Below are positions 1 to 8,411 of a stretch of DNA of 64,000 bases, one piece after another. Numbering within the stretch: position 1 is the stretch's first letter; each line of letters opens with the position of its first letter. A program made the position numbers and the translations under genes. Under the pieces are notes generated by a model. The model ran no database searches. It had not been told where the DNA came from and was given only the letters and a program-made list of their open reading frames with translations. This DNA comes from Vicinamibacteria bacterium (GTDB lineage: Bacteria; Acidobacteriota; Vicinamibacteria; Fen-336). The DNA is taken from positions 1-64,000 of the forward strand of contig DATMML010000085.1 of NCBI GenBank assembly GCA_035570235.1, read 5' to 3'.

Positions 1-1
1 C

Positions 2-109
2 GCAAAGGCGGACGCGATCGAGGTGCGCTGGCCCAGCGGTCAGACCGACCGGCTCCAGGACGTCGTGGGCCGCCGGGTGGTGACGATCCGGGAGGGCGCG
101 AACCCCTGA
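2..109 (+). CDS. C-terminal end of an ASPIC/UnbV-domain protein (partial, 5' end outside window)
   Basis: The first 35 codons in frame from base 2 read as the tail of an ASPIC/UnbV domain: the segment VRWPSGQTDRL followed by a short VTIREG strand is the characteristic ending of CRTAC1-like secreted proteins (FG-GAP repeats plus ASPIC/UnbV). The frame ends in TGA at 107-109. The rest of the gene lies to the left of the window, so neither length nor signal peptide can be judged. In Acidobacteriota such proteins often neighbour TPR or multiheme cytochrome genes, as here. The assignment rests on one short motif. Confidence 0.6.
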   Translation, partial: AKADAIEVRWPSGQTDRLQDVVGRRVVTIREGANP

Positions 110-182
110 GCCCTCTGGGCCCCGACCGGCTTCCTCGCCCCTTCGAGCCCGCGATGCCGGCCTCGGGATGCGGGATCCGACC

Positions 183-1826
183 ATGATCCGCGTGGTGGGG
201 GTGGTCATGGCCGCCGCCGTCCTGACCGCCGCGGGGGAGAGGGGAGGAGCGTCCGCAGGCCCGCCTCCCCGCGAGGCCTCCCCCGCGTACGTGGGCAACC
301 AGGCCTGCCTGGCCTGCCACCATTCCATCCAGCAGAGCTACTCCCGCACCGCGATGGCGCGCACGAGCGGTCCCGCGCTCCCGAACCTGATCGAGGGATC
401 GTTCCGGCATGCTCCCTCGGGGGTGGAGTACCGGATCTTCAAGGAGGACGACCGCGCTCTTCTTTCCTACTCACGGTCCTACGACCCCAACCTGAGGGGG
501 ACGCAGCTCCTCAAGTACTACGTGGGCTCGAATACCCGGGGCCGCACGTTCCTCTTCCAGATCGACGGTTTCCTCTACCAGGCTCCCCTCAATTACTACG
601 CGGAGAGGAAGCTCTGGGACATGTCGCCCGGATACGAGAAGCTCACGGAGATGGAGCTCAACCACTCCGTGACGCCCAGCTGCCTCTTCTGCCACGCCAG
701 CGGCGTTCAGCCGCAAGTGCGGGGGACCGTGAATCGATTCGGCGGAGACGTGTTCCGGCAGGACGGAGTGGGTTGCGAGCGCTGCCATGGGCCCGGGGGC
801 GACCACGTGAAGGGCAAGGGCTCGATGGTCAATCCGGCCAAACTGACGGGTGAACTCCGGGACGGGGTCTGCTTGCAGTGCCATCTCGAGGGGCAGGCGG
901 AGATCCTGAAGCCGGGGAGAAGGCGGGAGGACTACCGGCCGGGGGAGAGGCTCTCCGACTACGTCACCACCTTCGTGGTCGCGGACGCGGCCCGAGGCGG
1001 GTTGGGAGCGGTGAGCCACGTGGAGTCGCTCGAAGAGAGCGTCTGCAAGGCCAAGAGCGGCGACGCCCTGTCCTGCACCACCTGTCACGATCCGCACCGG
1101 CCGCCGAATCCCGCCGAGAAGGCCGGCTACTACCGGGCCAAGTGTCTGGGCTGCCACCTGGCCATGGCGGAGCGACACCATCAGGAGCAGCCGGACTGCA
1201 CCGCGTGCCACATGCCGCGCCGGGAGAGCGCGGATGTTGGGCATACGGTGGTGACCGATCACCGGATTCTGAGAAAGGCGACCCATGAGGAGCGGGAGCC
1301 CTGGGCTCCGGGTCGGCGGCTGGTCCCCTTCGGTAACGCGCGAAGCGACCCGCGGGATCTTGGGTTGGCGTACGCCGAGGTCGCGGAGCGAGGGGATGAG
1401 TTTGCCAGGGCCGAGGCACTCCGGCTCCTGGAACAGGTCCGCCCGCGGTATCCCGCCGATCCCGCCCTGCTGACCCGGTTGGGCTATCTCTACCAGATGC
1501 GCGGGGACCTGGCGCCGGCGGCGAGCTCCTACGAGCAGGCCCTGGCCGCAGATCCCGACCGGGCGGTCGCGGCCGCGAACCTGGGGGTGATCTACGCGAC
1601 CCGCGGCCAGCTCAACTTGTCCCTCCCCCTCTGGAAGAGCGCCTTCGAGAGCAACCCCCAACTCAGCGACCTCGGCCTGAATCTGAGCCGGGCCTTGTGC
1701 GCTGCCGGCGACGCGAGTGGCGCCCGGGAGGTGCTGGAGCGCGTGATCCGACACAACCCCGACTTGGGGGCCGCCCGGCGGCTGCGCGCGGACCTCACCG
1801 CGGGCGGAAAGTGCGGTGGTCCCTGA
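183..1826 (+). CDS. Secreted multiheme cytochrome c with C-terminal TPR domain
   Basis: The 547-residue product starts with a short basic N-terminus and a hydrophobic stretch, a likely Sec signal peptide. It then has seven CxxCH heme-binding motifs, at about residues 42, 167, 198, 230, 298, 321 and 339. From about residue 395 to the end it changes into tetratricopeptide repeats (for example LLTRLGYLYQMRGDLAPAAS). It is probably periplasmic, with c-type hemes attached there; the electron partner is unknown. The TPR tail suggests docking to another protein. I use the ATG at 183 because the hydrophobic core follows it directly; an in-frame ATG at 168 adds five residues. Neither has a convincing ribosome-binding site. 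Heme count and domain order are visible; the physiological role is not. Confidence 0.8.
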   Translation: MIRVVGVVMAAAVLTAAGERGGASAGPPPREASPAYVGNQACLACHHSIQQSYSRTAMARTSGPALPNLIEGSFRHAPSGVEYRIFKEDDRALLSYSRSYDPNLRGTQLLKYYVGSNTRGRTFLFQIDGFLYQAPLNYYAERKLWDMSPGYEKLTEMELNHSVTPSCLFCHASGVQPQVRGTVNRFGGDVFRQDGVGCERCHGPGGDHVKGKGSMVNPAKLTGELRDGVCLQCHLEGQAEILKPGRRREDYRPGERLSDYVTTFVVADAARGGLGAVSHVESLEESVCKAKSGDALSCTTCHDPHRPPNPAEKAGYYRAKCLGCHLAMAERHHQEQPDCTACHMPRRESADVGHTVVTDHRILRKATHEEREPWAPGRRLVPFGNARSDPRDLGLAYAEVAERGDEFARAEALRLLEQVRPRYPADPALLTRLGYLYQMRGDLAPAASSYEQALAADPDRAVAAANLGVIYATRGQLNLSLPLWKSAFESNPQLSDLGLNLSRALCAAGDASGAREVLERVIRHNPDLGAARRLRADLTAGGKCGGP

Positions 1827-1896
1827 GTTCGGCCCGCTCGGGCGGCGGCCCGGTCCCCCGTCTCCCTCCGTCCCCCGCTGCCCCTGCTCCTGGTTC

Positions 1897-4581
1897 CTAG
1901 CCGCCGTCCCTGAGGGGCAGGCGGACGTCGCGTCGGACGTACCGGTCGGAAGGCCCCTCGAACGCCACGCGCAGCGCCCAATCGCGGCCGGCCTTCTCGA
2001 GCGTGACGCCCTCCACCGCTCCTGGTCGGCGGGGGGTGCGCAGGAAGAGGGCGTAGGTGTGCCCGCCCAGGCCCTCGAGGGAGAGGCTGAGGGCGGAGCC
2101 CTCGGCCCGTGCCCGCAAGACGCGCAGCCCCTGGCTCCGCGCTCCGGGCGCCGCTGCCTCGGCCCGCATGTAGACGTCGGTGCCTTCGTCGTAGGCAAAG
2201 ACGATCTCGGTCGTCTCCGCGCCGTCCACGACGACCTCGGCCCGCTGCACGTCCCCCGACCGGGACCGCGCGAACCGCGCCGACCGGCCGTTCACCGCGA
2301 CCGAGCGCACGGTGGCGTCGAGGGGGAACGACGGCGCCACCACCAGCCGAGGAAGGGGAGCCGGGCTCGAGCGGTCCTGGCGCCTTATCGTGATCGTCTC
2401 CCGGCCGGAGGTGCGGAGAAGCTTGAGCTCGAATCGGGACTCGCCCACGGCCAGGCTGCGCACCGTCACCCGATCCCAGTCCGCGGGGAGCTGGGGCGCG
2501 AAACGGAGGACGCGGCCGCCCCCTCCCGCCTCCAAGCCGAGCAGGCCGCGGAGGATGGGGGTCACCACCATCGCCTCCGACCAGACTTGGTGGTGGGAGG
2601 AGCGGCCGAAGGGCGTGTCGAAGTCCCCCGACAGAAGCTCGGTCACATAGCCGAGCGCGCTACGAGAGCGGAGGAGGGCGTTCGCCATCAGGGCCTGTAG
2701 GCCCACGTGCGGCCGACCGTACCCGTAGGCGGCCATGGCCGTCCAGCCCGTGAACAGGGGCCAGACCGAGCCGTAGTGGTAGGAGAGCGGATCGTAGAGC
2801 TCGCTGCGGCTGGAGAGGAGGCGCGCTCCCCAGTCGGTCGCGATGGCCCCCGCGCCGAGGTGGTCGATCTCCGACTGGCCGCGGCCGTCCTCGAGGAGGT
2901 GCCACCACAGGGGGACCGCCGGGAGGACGGTGTCTTCGTCCACGAAGCGGCCCCGGGCCAAGGCCTCCATTCTGGCCTGGCGTCGCTCGCGGTCCGGTCC
3001 CGGCTCGGCCACAGGTGGCTTGCCGGTGGGGAGCACGGTCGCGAAGCCGTAAAAGCCGCGGCCCTCCAGCCAGTACGTCCTCTCCGTAGCGGCGCGGGTG
3101 CGCTCGGCGGCGGCCCGCGCCTCCTCGGCCAGGCTCGATTGGCCCATCGCCTCCGCCATCTCGGCCAGGCTCCGCGCGGCCTCCATGAACACGCCCTGCA
3201 TGTAAATTTCCTCGTGCGGCGGATAGAGCGCTCCCCCCTCCACCCATCCGTGGCCGAAGCGGGTGTTCTCGACCAAGCCGTTGCCGTCGGTGTCGGTGCC
3301 GGCGGAGAAGCGCCAGGCTTTTAGGATCGACTCCCAGCTCGCCTTGAGGAAATCGCGGTCCCCGGTCGCGCGCCAGTAGTCGGCGTGGGCCGCCACGTAG
3401 AGCGGGGTGGCGTCCGCGCTGTTCCAGGGGTAGGGGTAGTCCGTGAACCAGGGGACCAGGGAGGCGCTCTGGGAGACCTCGTGCGGGATCTTCCCGTCCG
3501 CGCGCTGGTATGTCTTGAGGAAGGAGAGGGCGGTGCGGGTGGCCGCAAAGTCGCCGCAAGCGTCCAGGGCGAAGGCCGTCCAGAGCGCGTCCCGTCCGAA
3601 GAACCAGGCGTAACCGGGCCGTTCGCTGTCACCGGAAGTGCGGTAGCCGGCGACAAGCCCGGTTCCCAAGAGCGGGTTGGTGGCCATCCCCTTGTCCAGG
3701 CCGACCTTGGCCCAGGCGAAGGACTCGTCGAGGCGCGCGTCCGGAGTGGCGAGGGACACCGTCTGATCCTGCAGGTCCCGGTAGTGGGAGACGTTGCGGT
3801 CATAGAGCTTGGCCACCGAGCCGAGCAGACGGTCATAGTTGGCGATGGCCGCCGCTCGCCCTTCCACGCTCGCCGCCATCGCGATCGGAATGAAGCCGGA
3901 GCTCCTCCCTTCCCCCGGCGCCTCGATCACGAAGCGGGTGGGAACGTCGCGCGGCTCCTCCTGGTAGGGCATGACGGACACGTCCCGAGCCGTGGGGGAG
4001 CCGACGACGGCCGCGAAGCGCTTGCTCTCCTCCGTCAAGTAGTAGGCGTGGACCTTCCCATCCCATTCGAGGTTGGGCGTCATCAGGCCCCCCGGCCACA
4101 TGAGCCGCAGCCGGGGGCGGAAGGAGGCGGTAATGGTCATGGGCAAGGTGCTTTCCACGTCCAGAAGCATCAAGATCCCGGGCTCTTCCAGGGGAGCGAA
4201 GATCACTTGCCGGATTGTGAAGGCCGCGTGGGCGTAGGTGAGCACCGTGGCCTCGGGCCGCACGGCGATGCCGGCCATGACCTCGCCGCCGTCGATCTCT
4301 AGCGGGTAGTCCCGCAAGCGGAACGAAAGGTGAAAGTCGTCCAGCAGCTTCAGAGGGTATACCCAGGATTCAAGGGTTTGACCTTCGTGACCGAGAACCG
4401 CGGACCGCCGGCCCACGACGCTGAAAAAGCGACCCGCCTGCACGGGTTGCTCGAGCTCTAGCCCGCTCTTGATCAGGGGGAAGCGGGCGACGGAATCGGC
4501 CTCCGGACGGGCCGGGGCAGGCGCGGCAAGCGCGATCAAAGAGCCGCCGATCAGGCAGATGAGGGTGCATCCCTTCGGCAC
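1897..4581 (-). CDS. Secreted six-hairpin glycosidase (amylo-alpha-1,6-glucosidase/debranching-like)
   Basis: The 894-residue product has a hydrophobic N-terminal signal peptide, an N-terminal beta domain of about 250 residues, an (alpha/alpha)6 barrel (WFFGRDALWTAFALD, the acidic DTDGNGLVENTRFGHGWVEGG-type loop and HYGSVWPLFTGW) and a C-terminal beta region. This is the layout of bacterial glycogen-debranching-like and related six-hairpin glycosidases. The start is the GTG at 4581: AAGGAGG lies six bases upstream, while the longer frame back to 4635 has no such site. It is transcribed divergently from the TonB-dependent receptor gene and lies near a trehalase, so I infer a role in extracytoplasmic alpha-glucan or oligosaccharide breakdown. 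Substrate is not decidable from sequence; GH15- or GH63-like activity is an alternative. Confidence 0.75.
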   Translation of the reverse strand: MPKGCTLICLIGGSLIALAAPAPARPEADSVARFPLIKSGLELEQPVQAGRFFSVVGRRSAVLGHEGQTLESWVYPLKLLDDFHLSFRLRDYPLEIDGGEVMAGIAVRPEATVLTYAHAAFTIRQVIFAPLEEPGILMLLDVESTLPMTITASFRPRLRLMWPGGLMTPNLEWDGKVHAYYLTEESKRFAAVVGSPTARDVSVMPYQEEPRDVPTRFVIEAPGEGRSSGFIPIAMAASVEGRAAAIANYDRLLGSVAKLYDRNVSHYRDLQDQTVSLATPDARLDESFAWAKVGLDKGMATNPLLGTGLVAGYRTSGDSERPGYAWFFGRDALWTAFALDACGDFAATRTALSFLKTYQRADGKIPHEVSQSASLVPWFTDYPYPWNSADATPLYVAAHADYWRATGDRDFLKASWESILKAWRFSAGTDTDGNGLVENTRFGHGWVEGGALYPPHEEIYMQGVFMEAARSLAEMAEAMGQSSLAEEARAAAERTRAATERTYWLEGRGFYGFATVLPTGKPPVAEPGPDRERRQARMEALARGRFVDEDTVLPAVPLWWHLLEDGRGQSEIDHLGAGAIATDWGARLLSSRSELYDPLSYHYGSVWPLFTGWTAMAAYGYGRPHVGLQALMANALLRSRSALGYVTELLSGDFDTPFGRSSHHQVWSEAMVVTPILRGLLGLEAGGGGRVLRFAPQLPADWDRVTVRSLAVGESRFELKLLRTSGRETITIRRQDRSSPAPLPRLVVAPSFPLDATVRSVAVNGRSARFARSRSGDVQRAEVVVDGAETTEIVFAYDEGTDVYMRAEAAAPGARSQGLRVLRARAEGSALSLSLEGLGGHTYALFLRTPRRPGAVEGVTLEKAGRDWALRVAFEGPSDRYVRRDVRLPLRDGG

Positions 4582-4929
4582 GCAATACCTCCTTGTGGGC
4601 GGGGGCAGGGTAGGACGCTGGGCCGACCTCGTCAAGCGACACTTTCTTAAGGACCGTCAATAAGTGCCTGAGGGGCCTGAAAAAAGGGCTTGACGCCCCG
4701 ACGCCACCGAAGTAGCATCCGCGAACAAATTACGCTTCATTGAAGAAACTTTATGCAATCCGGCCTGGGTGCCGCCCGCGGGACGCTCAAGCACAGCTCA
4801 CCTGGTCCTGGCTCCGAGGGAGCGACTGCCTCGTGGTCCGACGAGAGCTCACGCCTTTGCCGAATCGCATCGAGATTGAACAAGTTCCTGAAAAATGGGG
4901 CCGACCGAGACCCTGAAGGGGGTTGGGTT
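4582..4929. other. Divergent regulatory gap between glycosidase and receptor genes
   Basis: This stretch of nearly 350 bases separates two divergent genes. It holds the ribosome-binding site of the leftward glycosidase gene at its left end and one good rightward sigma70-type promoter near 4690-4718. From the predicted start near 4725 the receptor mRNA would carry an untranslated leader of about 200 nt. An open frame runs through the leader from 4753 into the receptor gene but has no recognisable protein similarity and precedes the signal peptide, so I treat it as non-coding. I did not recognise a known riboswitch. Confidence 0.5.
4690..4718 (+). promoter_or_regulatory. Promoter of the TonB-dependent receptor gene
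   Basis: TTGACG (4690-4695) and TAGCAT (4713-4718) are separated by exactly 17 bases, a near-consensus sigma70 pair in otherwise GC-rich DNA. The expected start near 4725 leaves a leader of about 200 nt before the ATG at 4930. Confidence 0.6.
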
Positions 4930-7900
4930 ATGACGTTGTTCCGACGGTTTTCTGTAGTGGCCTTCCGGTCCTTGACCGGGGGAGCGCTGGCGGGCCTCGT
5001 CCTCGCCTTGACCTTCACGCCCAGGCCCGCGATGGCCCAGGCCGTCTACGGCAGCATTGCGGGCACGGTGATCGACAGCACCGGTGCCGCGGTGCCGGGC
5101 GCAGCCGTGACCGTCACGAGCGTCGAACGCAAGAGCGTGGACGCCGTGCAGACGAACGCGACCGGGAATTACGTTAAGGACCGCCTGCTGCCCGGCCGCT
5201 ACGAGGTCAAGGCCGAGCTGGCCGGTTTCAAAGCCAAGGTGGTTTCCTCGGTCAACGTCAGCATCGACACCCAGACCAAAGTGGACTTCCGTCTCGAGCT
5301 CGGCGAGGTGTCCGAGACCGTCACCGTCAACGCGGCCGAAGGCCAGCTCTTGAAGACCGATCGCGCCGACGTGGCCACGACCTTCGAGACCAAGCAGCTC
5401 ACCGAGTTGCCGGTTCTGGACCGGAACTTCACGAAGTTCGTCCTGCTCACGCCGGGGACGCAGAAGCAGGTCTGGCAGCACGCGGCCAGCGAGAACCCGC
5501 AGGGCTCGACCCAGACCATTGTCAACGGCCAGACCTTCAGCGGCACCGGCTGGCAGCTCGATGGGACCGACAATCGCGACGTCATCCTGGGCATCGTTGT
5601 CGTGAACCCGACCCTGGAGTCCATCGGCGAGACTAAGATCACCTCCCAGAACTACGACGCCGAGTTCGGTCAGGCCATCGCCGGGGTCGTCTCGGTGCAG
5701 ACCAAGTCCGGCACCAACACCTTCCACGGCAGCGCTTTCGACTTCCACCGGACCGACGGGTTGCAGGCCCGCGATCCCTTCTCGCAGTCCCAGCCCGACC
5801 CGCTGACCGGGAAGTTCATCGCCACCACCAAGACGGACCAGTTCGGAGCCTCGCTCGGGGGCCCGATCGTGAAGAACAACTTCTTCTTCTTCGCTGACTA
5901 CGAGGGCTCTCGCGACACGGTGGGCGGCTCGCAGCTCACCACGGTTCCCACTGCGGCGGCCCGCGCCGGCGATCTCTCCGCGTATGGCGTGAATATCTAT
6001 GATCCCCTGACCGGAGATCCCTCGAGCCGCCTGCAGTTCCCGGGCAACGTCATCCCGAGCGGTCGCCTGTCTCCCCAGGCCTTGGCGGTCCTCGGTCTGA
6101 TCCCGCTCCCCAACCGGCCGGGGCTGATCAACAACTATGTGGGCTCCGGCTCGGAGACCTTCAATGCCGACCACTTCGACGTCCGCTTGGACGACCGCGT
6201 CAGCGACCGGGTGAACCTGTTCGGCCGCTACAGCTACGCTACCTACACGCGCAACGGGCCCCAGGTCTTCGGCGCGGGCGGGGGCCACGAGCTGGTCTCG
6301 CTGGGCGGGGCCTCGAAGTCCCATGATCACAGCGTGGCCGCGGGGTTCGACTACACGATCAGCCCCACTACGGTGCTGGACGTGCGCTTCGGCTTCTACC
6401 AGTACTTCGTGAATGTGCTGCCCAACGACTTCGGCACGAACCCCGCGCTCTCCGCTGGCATCCCTGGCCTGAACAACGCGAGCGACCCCTTCACGAGCGG
6501 CCTGCCCTTCTTCGAGATCAACAACAACCAGGGCTTCAGCTCCCCGACCAGCATGCGGTTCGGGTCCGGTCTCGACGCGGGTCGATGCAACTGCCCGCTG
6601 GAGGAAGACGAGAAGCAGTTCCAGGTGGTCTCCAACCTCACCAAGGTATTTGGCAACCACACGATCAAGTTCGGCTTCGACATCCGGCATGCCACCAACC
6701 TGCGCGTACCGAGCGACGCCCATCGGTCCGGTCAGCTCTACTTCCAGGGCCCGGGCACGGAGGGGCCGAACGGAGGCGGCCTGGGTCTGGCCACCTTCCT
6801 ATTGGGGGACGTCTCGTCCTTCCAGCGGTATGTGAGCACCAGCACAAATGCTGAAGAGCTGCAGTGGCGCCATTTCTATTATGCGCAGGACACCTGGCGC
6901 GCCACCCCCAAGTTGACGCTGAACTACGGCGTTCGGCTCGACATCTTCAACCCCCAGACCGTCAACGCGCCCGGCAACGGCGGATGGCTCGACATCAACA
7001 CCGGCGAGATACGGGTGGGTGGGGAAGGCGGGATCGACCTCGCCGGGAACGTCAAGAACAAGCTGAACTTCGCCCCCCGCCTTGGCATCGCCTACGAGCT
7101 CGACAAGAAGACCGTCATCCGGGGCGGCTACGGCCGCAGCTACGATACCGGCGTGTTCGGGTCTATTTTCGGGCACGCCGTCACCCAGAACCTGCCCGTG
7201 CTCCAGGAGCAGCAACTGAACCCACCGAACAACTTCAACTCCGTCTTCAACCTGGGCCAGGGCCCCTCCGCCCCCGTTTTTGTCTCTCCCGGGGCGAACG
7301 GGAGGTTCGCGCTCCCGAACGGCGTCTTCGCACGGCTTCTGCCGGACACCCAGCACGTACCCCGGGTTGACGCCTGGAACATTACTTTGCAGCGGCAACT
7401 ATCGGACACGGTATCCGCAGAGATCGCCTACGTGGGGAACCACGGGGAGGGCTTCTTCGGCGACAACCCGGCCGCGGGCTTCAACAACGCGGTGCTCACC
7501 GGCTTCCCGGCCCTGAACACGAACCAGCGCCGGCCCTTCTACAATGCCTTCGGCTGGACCCAGGGTATCGACTATTTCTGCAACTGCGCGACCAACAAGT
7601 ACAACTCGCTCCAGGCCAAGATCACCAAGCGCTTCTCGGACGGCCTCTCCCTCCTCGCCCACTACACCTTCCAGAAGGCTTACAACCACAACGGGGACTT
7701 CTTCATCGATCAGGCGGTCAGCTACGGCCCCGCGGACTTCGGCCGCAACCACAACTTCGTCCTCTCCGCGATCGCGGAGCTGCCTTTCGGGAAGGGCAAG
7801 AAATGGGCGAGCGACGCCACCGGCGCCCTGGACGCGGTCATCGGCGGCTGGCAGTTCAACACCAACGTGGTGATCCAGAGCGGCATTCCCTACAACGTCA

Positions 7901-8319
7901 CCTACAACAACGCGGGCTCCGACCGAGACACCGGACCCAACTACCCGAACCTCATCGGCGATCCGAGCGGGCCGGGCACCAAGGACCAGTGGTTCAACGC
8001 CATCCCCATCGGTTCGTCGGGCAGCGCCTTCGCGCGGCCAGCCGCGGGGACCTTCGGCAACCTGGGCCGGAACGCGCTCATCGGGCCGGGCTTCTGGCAG
8101 GTGGACGCTTCCCTCTTCAAGCACTTCAAGCTCGGGGGAGATACCCGGCTGGAGTTCCGCGCGGAGGTCGTCAACCTGTTCAACCACGTGAACCTGGGCC
8201 AGCCCGACGGCAACGTGGGCGTGCCCGGCAACGACAACCCCGACGCGGGGCACATCACGTCTACGGCTGCCCAGTACCAGCCGCGCCAGGTCCAGTTCGC
8301 CATCCGGGTTCAGTTCTGA
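4930..8319 (+). CDS. Oar-like TonB-dependent outer-membrane receptor with carboxypeptidase-regulatory-like domain
   Basis: The 1129-residue product begins with a signal peptide ending near AMAQA. Then comes a CarboxypepD_reg-like beta-sandwich (about residues 35-125, GSIAGTVIDSTGAAVPGA), a plug region containing YDAEFGQAIAG and TKSGTNTFHGSAF, and a long beta-barrel ending in the aromatic strand VQFAIRVQF. No TonB-box STN domain is seen. This is the Oar-type receptor abundant in Acidobacteriota, thought to import large substrates or peptides. I chose the ATG at 4930 because the signal peptide follows directly and a G-rich stretch precedes it; the frame extends upstream to 4753 without support. 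Its position between a secreted glycosidase and a trehalase suggests glycan uptake, which is inference. Confidence 0.85.
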   Translation: MTLFRRFSVVAFRSLTGGALAGLVLALTFTPRPAMAQAVYGSIAGTVIDSTGAAVPGAAVTVTSVERKSVDAVQTNATGNYVKDRLLPGRYEVKAELAGFKAKVVSSVNVSIDTQTKVDFRLELGEVSETVTVNAAEGQLLKTDRADVATTFETKQLTELPVLDRNFTKFVLLTPGTQKQVWQHAASENPQGSTQTIVNGQTFSGTGWQLDGTDNRDVILGIVVVNPTLESIGETKITSQNYDAEFGQAIAGVVSVQTKSGTNTFHGSAFDFHRTDGLQARDPFSQSQPDPLTGKFIATTKTDQFGASLGGPIVKNNFFFFADYEGSRDTVGGSQLTTVPTAAARAGDLSAYGVNIYDPLTGDPSSRLQFPGNVIPSGRLSPQALAVLGLIPLPNRPGLINNYVGSGSETFNADHFDVRLDDRVSDRVNLFGRYSYATYTRNGPQVFGAGGGHELVSLGGASKSHDHSVAAGFDYTISPTTVLDVRFGFYQYFVNVLPNDFGTNPALSAGIPGLNNASDPFTSGLPFFEINNNQGFSSPTSMRFGSGLDAGRCNCPLEEDEKQFQVVSNLTKVFGNHTIKFGFDIRHATNLRVPSDAHRSGQLYFQGPGTEGPNGGGLGLATFLLGDVSSFQRYVSTSTNAEELQWRHFYYAQDTWRATPKLTLNYGVRLDIFNPQTVNAPGNGGWLDINTGEIRVGGEGGIDLAGNVKNKLNFAPRLGIAYELDKKTVIRGGYGRSYDTGVFGSIFGHAVTQNLPVLQEQQLNPPNNFNSVFNLGQGPSAPVFVSPGANGRFALPNGVFARLLPDTQHVPRVDAWNITLQRQLSDTVSAEIAYVGNHGEGFFGDNPAAGFNNAVLTGFPALNTNQRRPFYNAFGWTQGIDYFCNCATNKYNSLQAKITKRFSDGLSLLAHYTFQKAYNHNGDFFIDQAVSYGPADFGRNHNFVLSAIAELPFGKGKKWASDATGALDAVIGGWQFNTNVVIQSGIPYNVTYNNAGSDRDTGPNYPNLIGDPSGPGTKDQWFNAIPIGSSGSAFARPAAGTFGNLGRNALIGPGFWQVDASLFKHFKLGGDTRLEFRAEVVNLFNHVNLGQPDGNVGVPGNDNPDAGHITSTAAQYQPRQVQFAIRVQF

Positions 8320-8354
8320 TGGCCTGACGTTCGCACGGCTTTCCGTACGTCCGC

Positions 8355-8389
8355 GGAGGAGGGGCTCACACCGGGCCCCTCCTCCTTTT
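8355..8389 (+). terminator. Rho-independent terminator of the receptor gene
   Basis: An 11-bp perfect stem (GGAGGAGGGGC at 8355-8365 pairing with 8375-8385) encloses a 9-nt loop and is followed directly by TTTT. It lies between the convergent receptor and trehalase genes. Confidence 0.85.
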
Positions 8390-8411
8390 CCTTTCCGGAA
8401 AGACCGCGAGC

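Noticed and set aside
471-2198. Long leftward open frame opposite the cytochrome gene
   Set aside because: Composition is Arg/Gly/Pro-rich without any motif, and it is antisense to a gene with seven CxxCH motifs; it is an effect of high GC content.
8391-8402. Palindrome CTTTCCGGAAAG as a second terminator or operator
   Set aside because: It is short, partly overlaps the end of the terminator region, and has no T run or neighbouring promoter.
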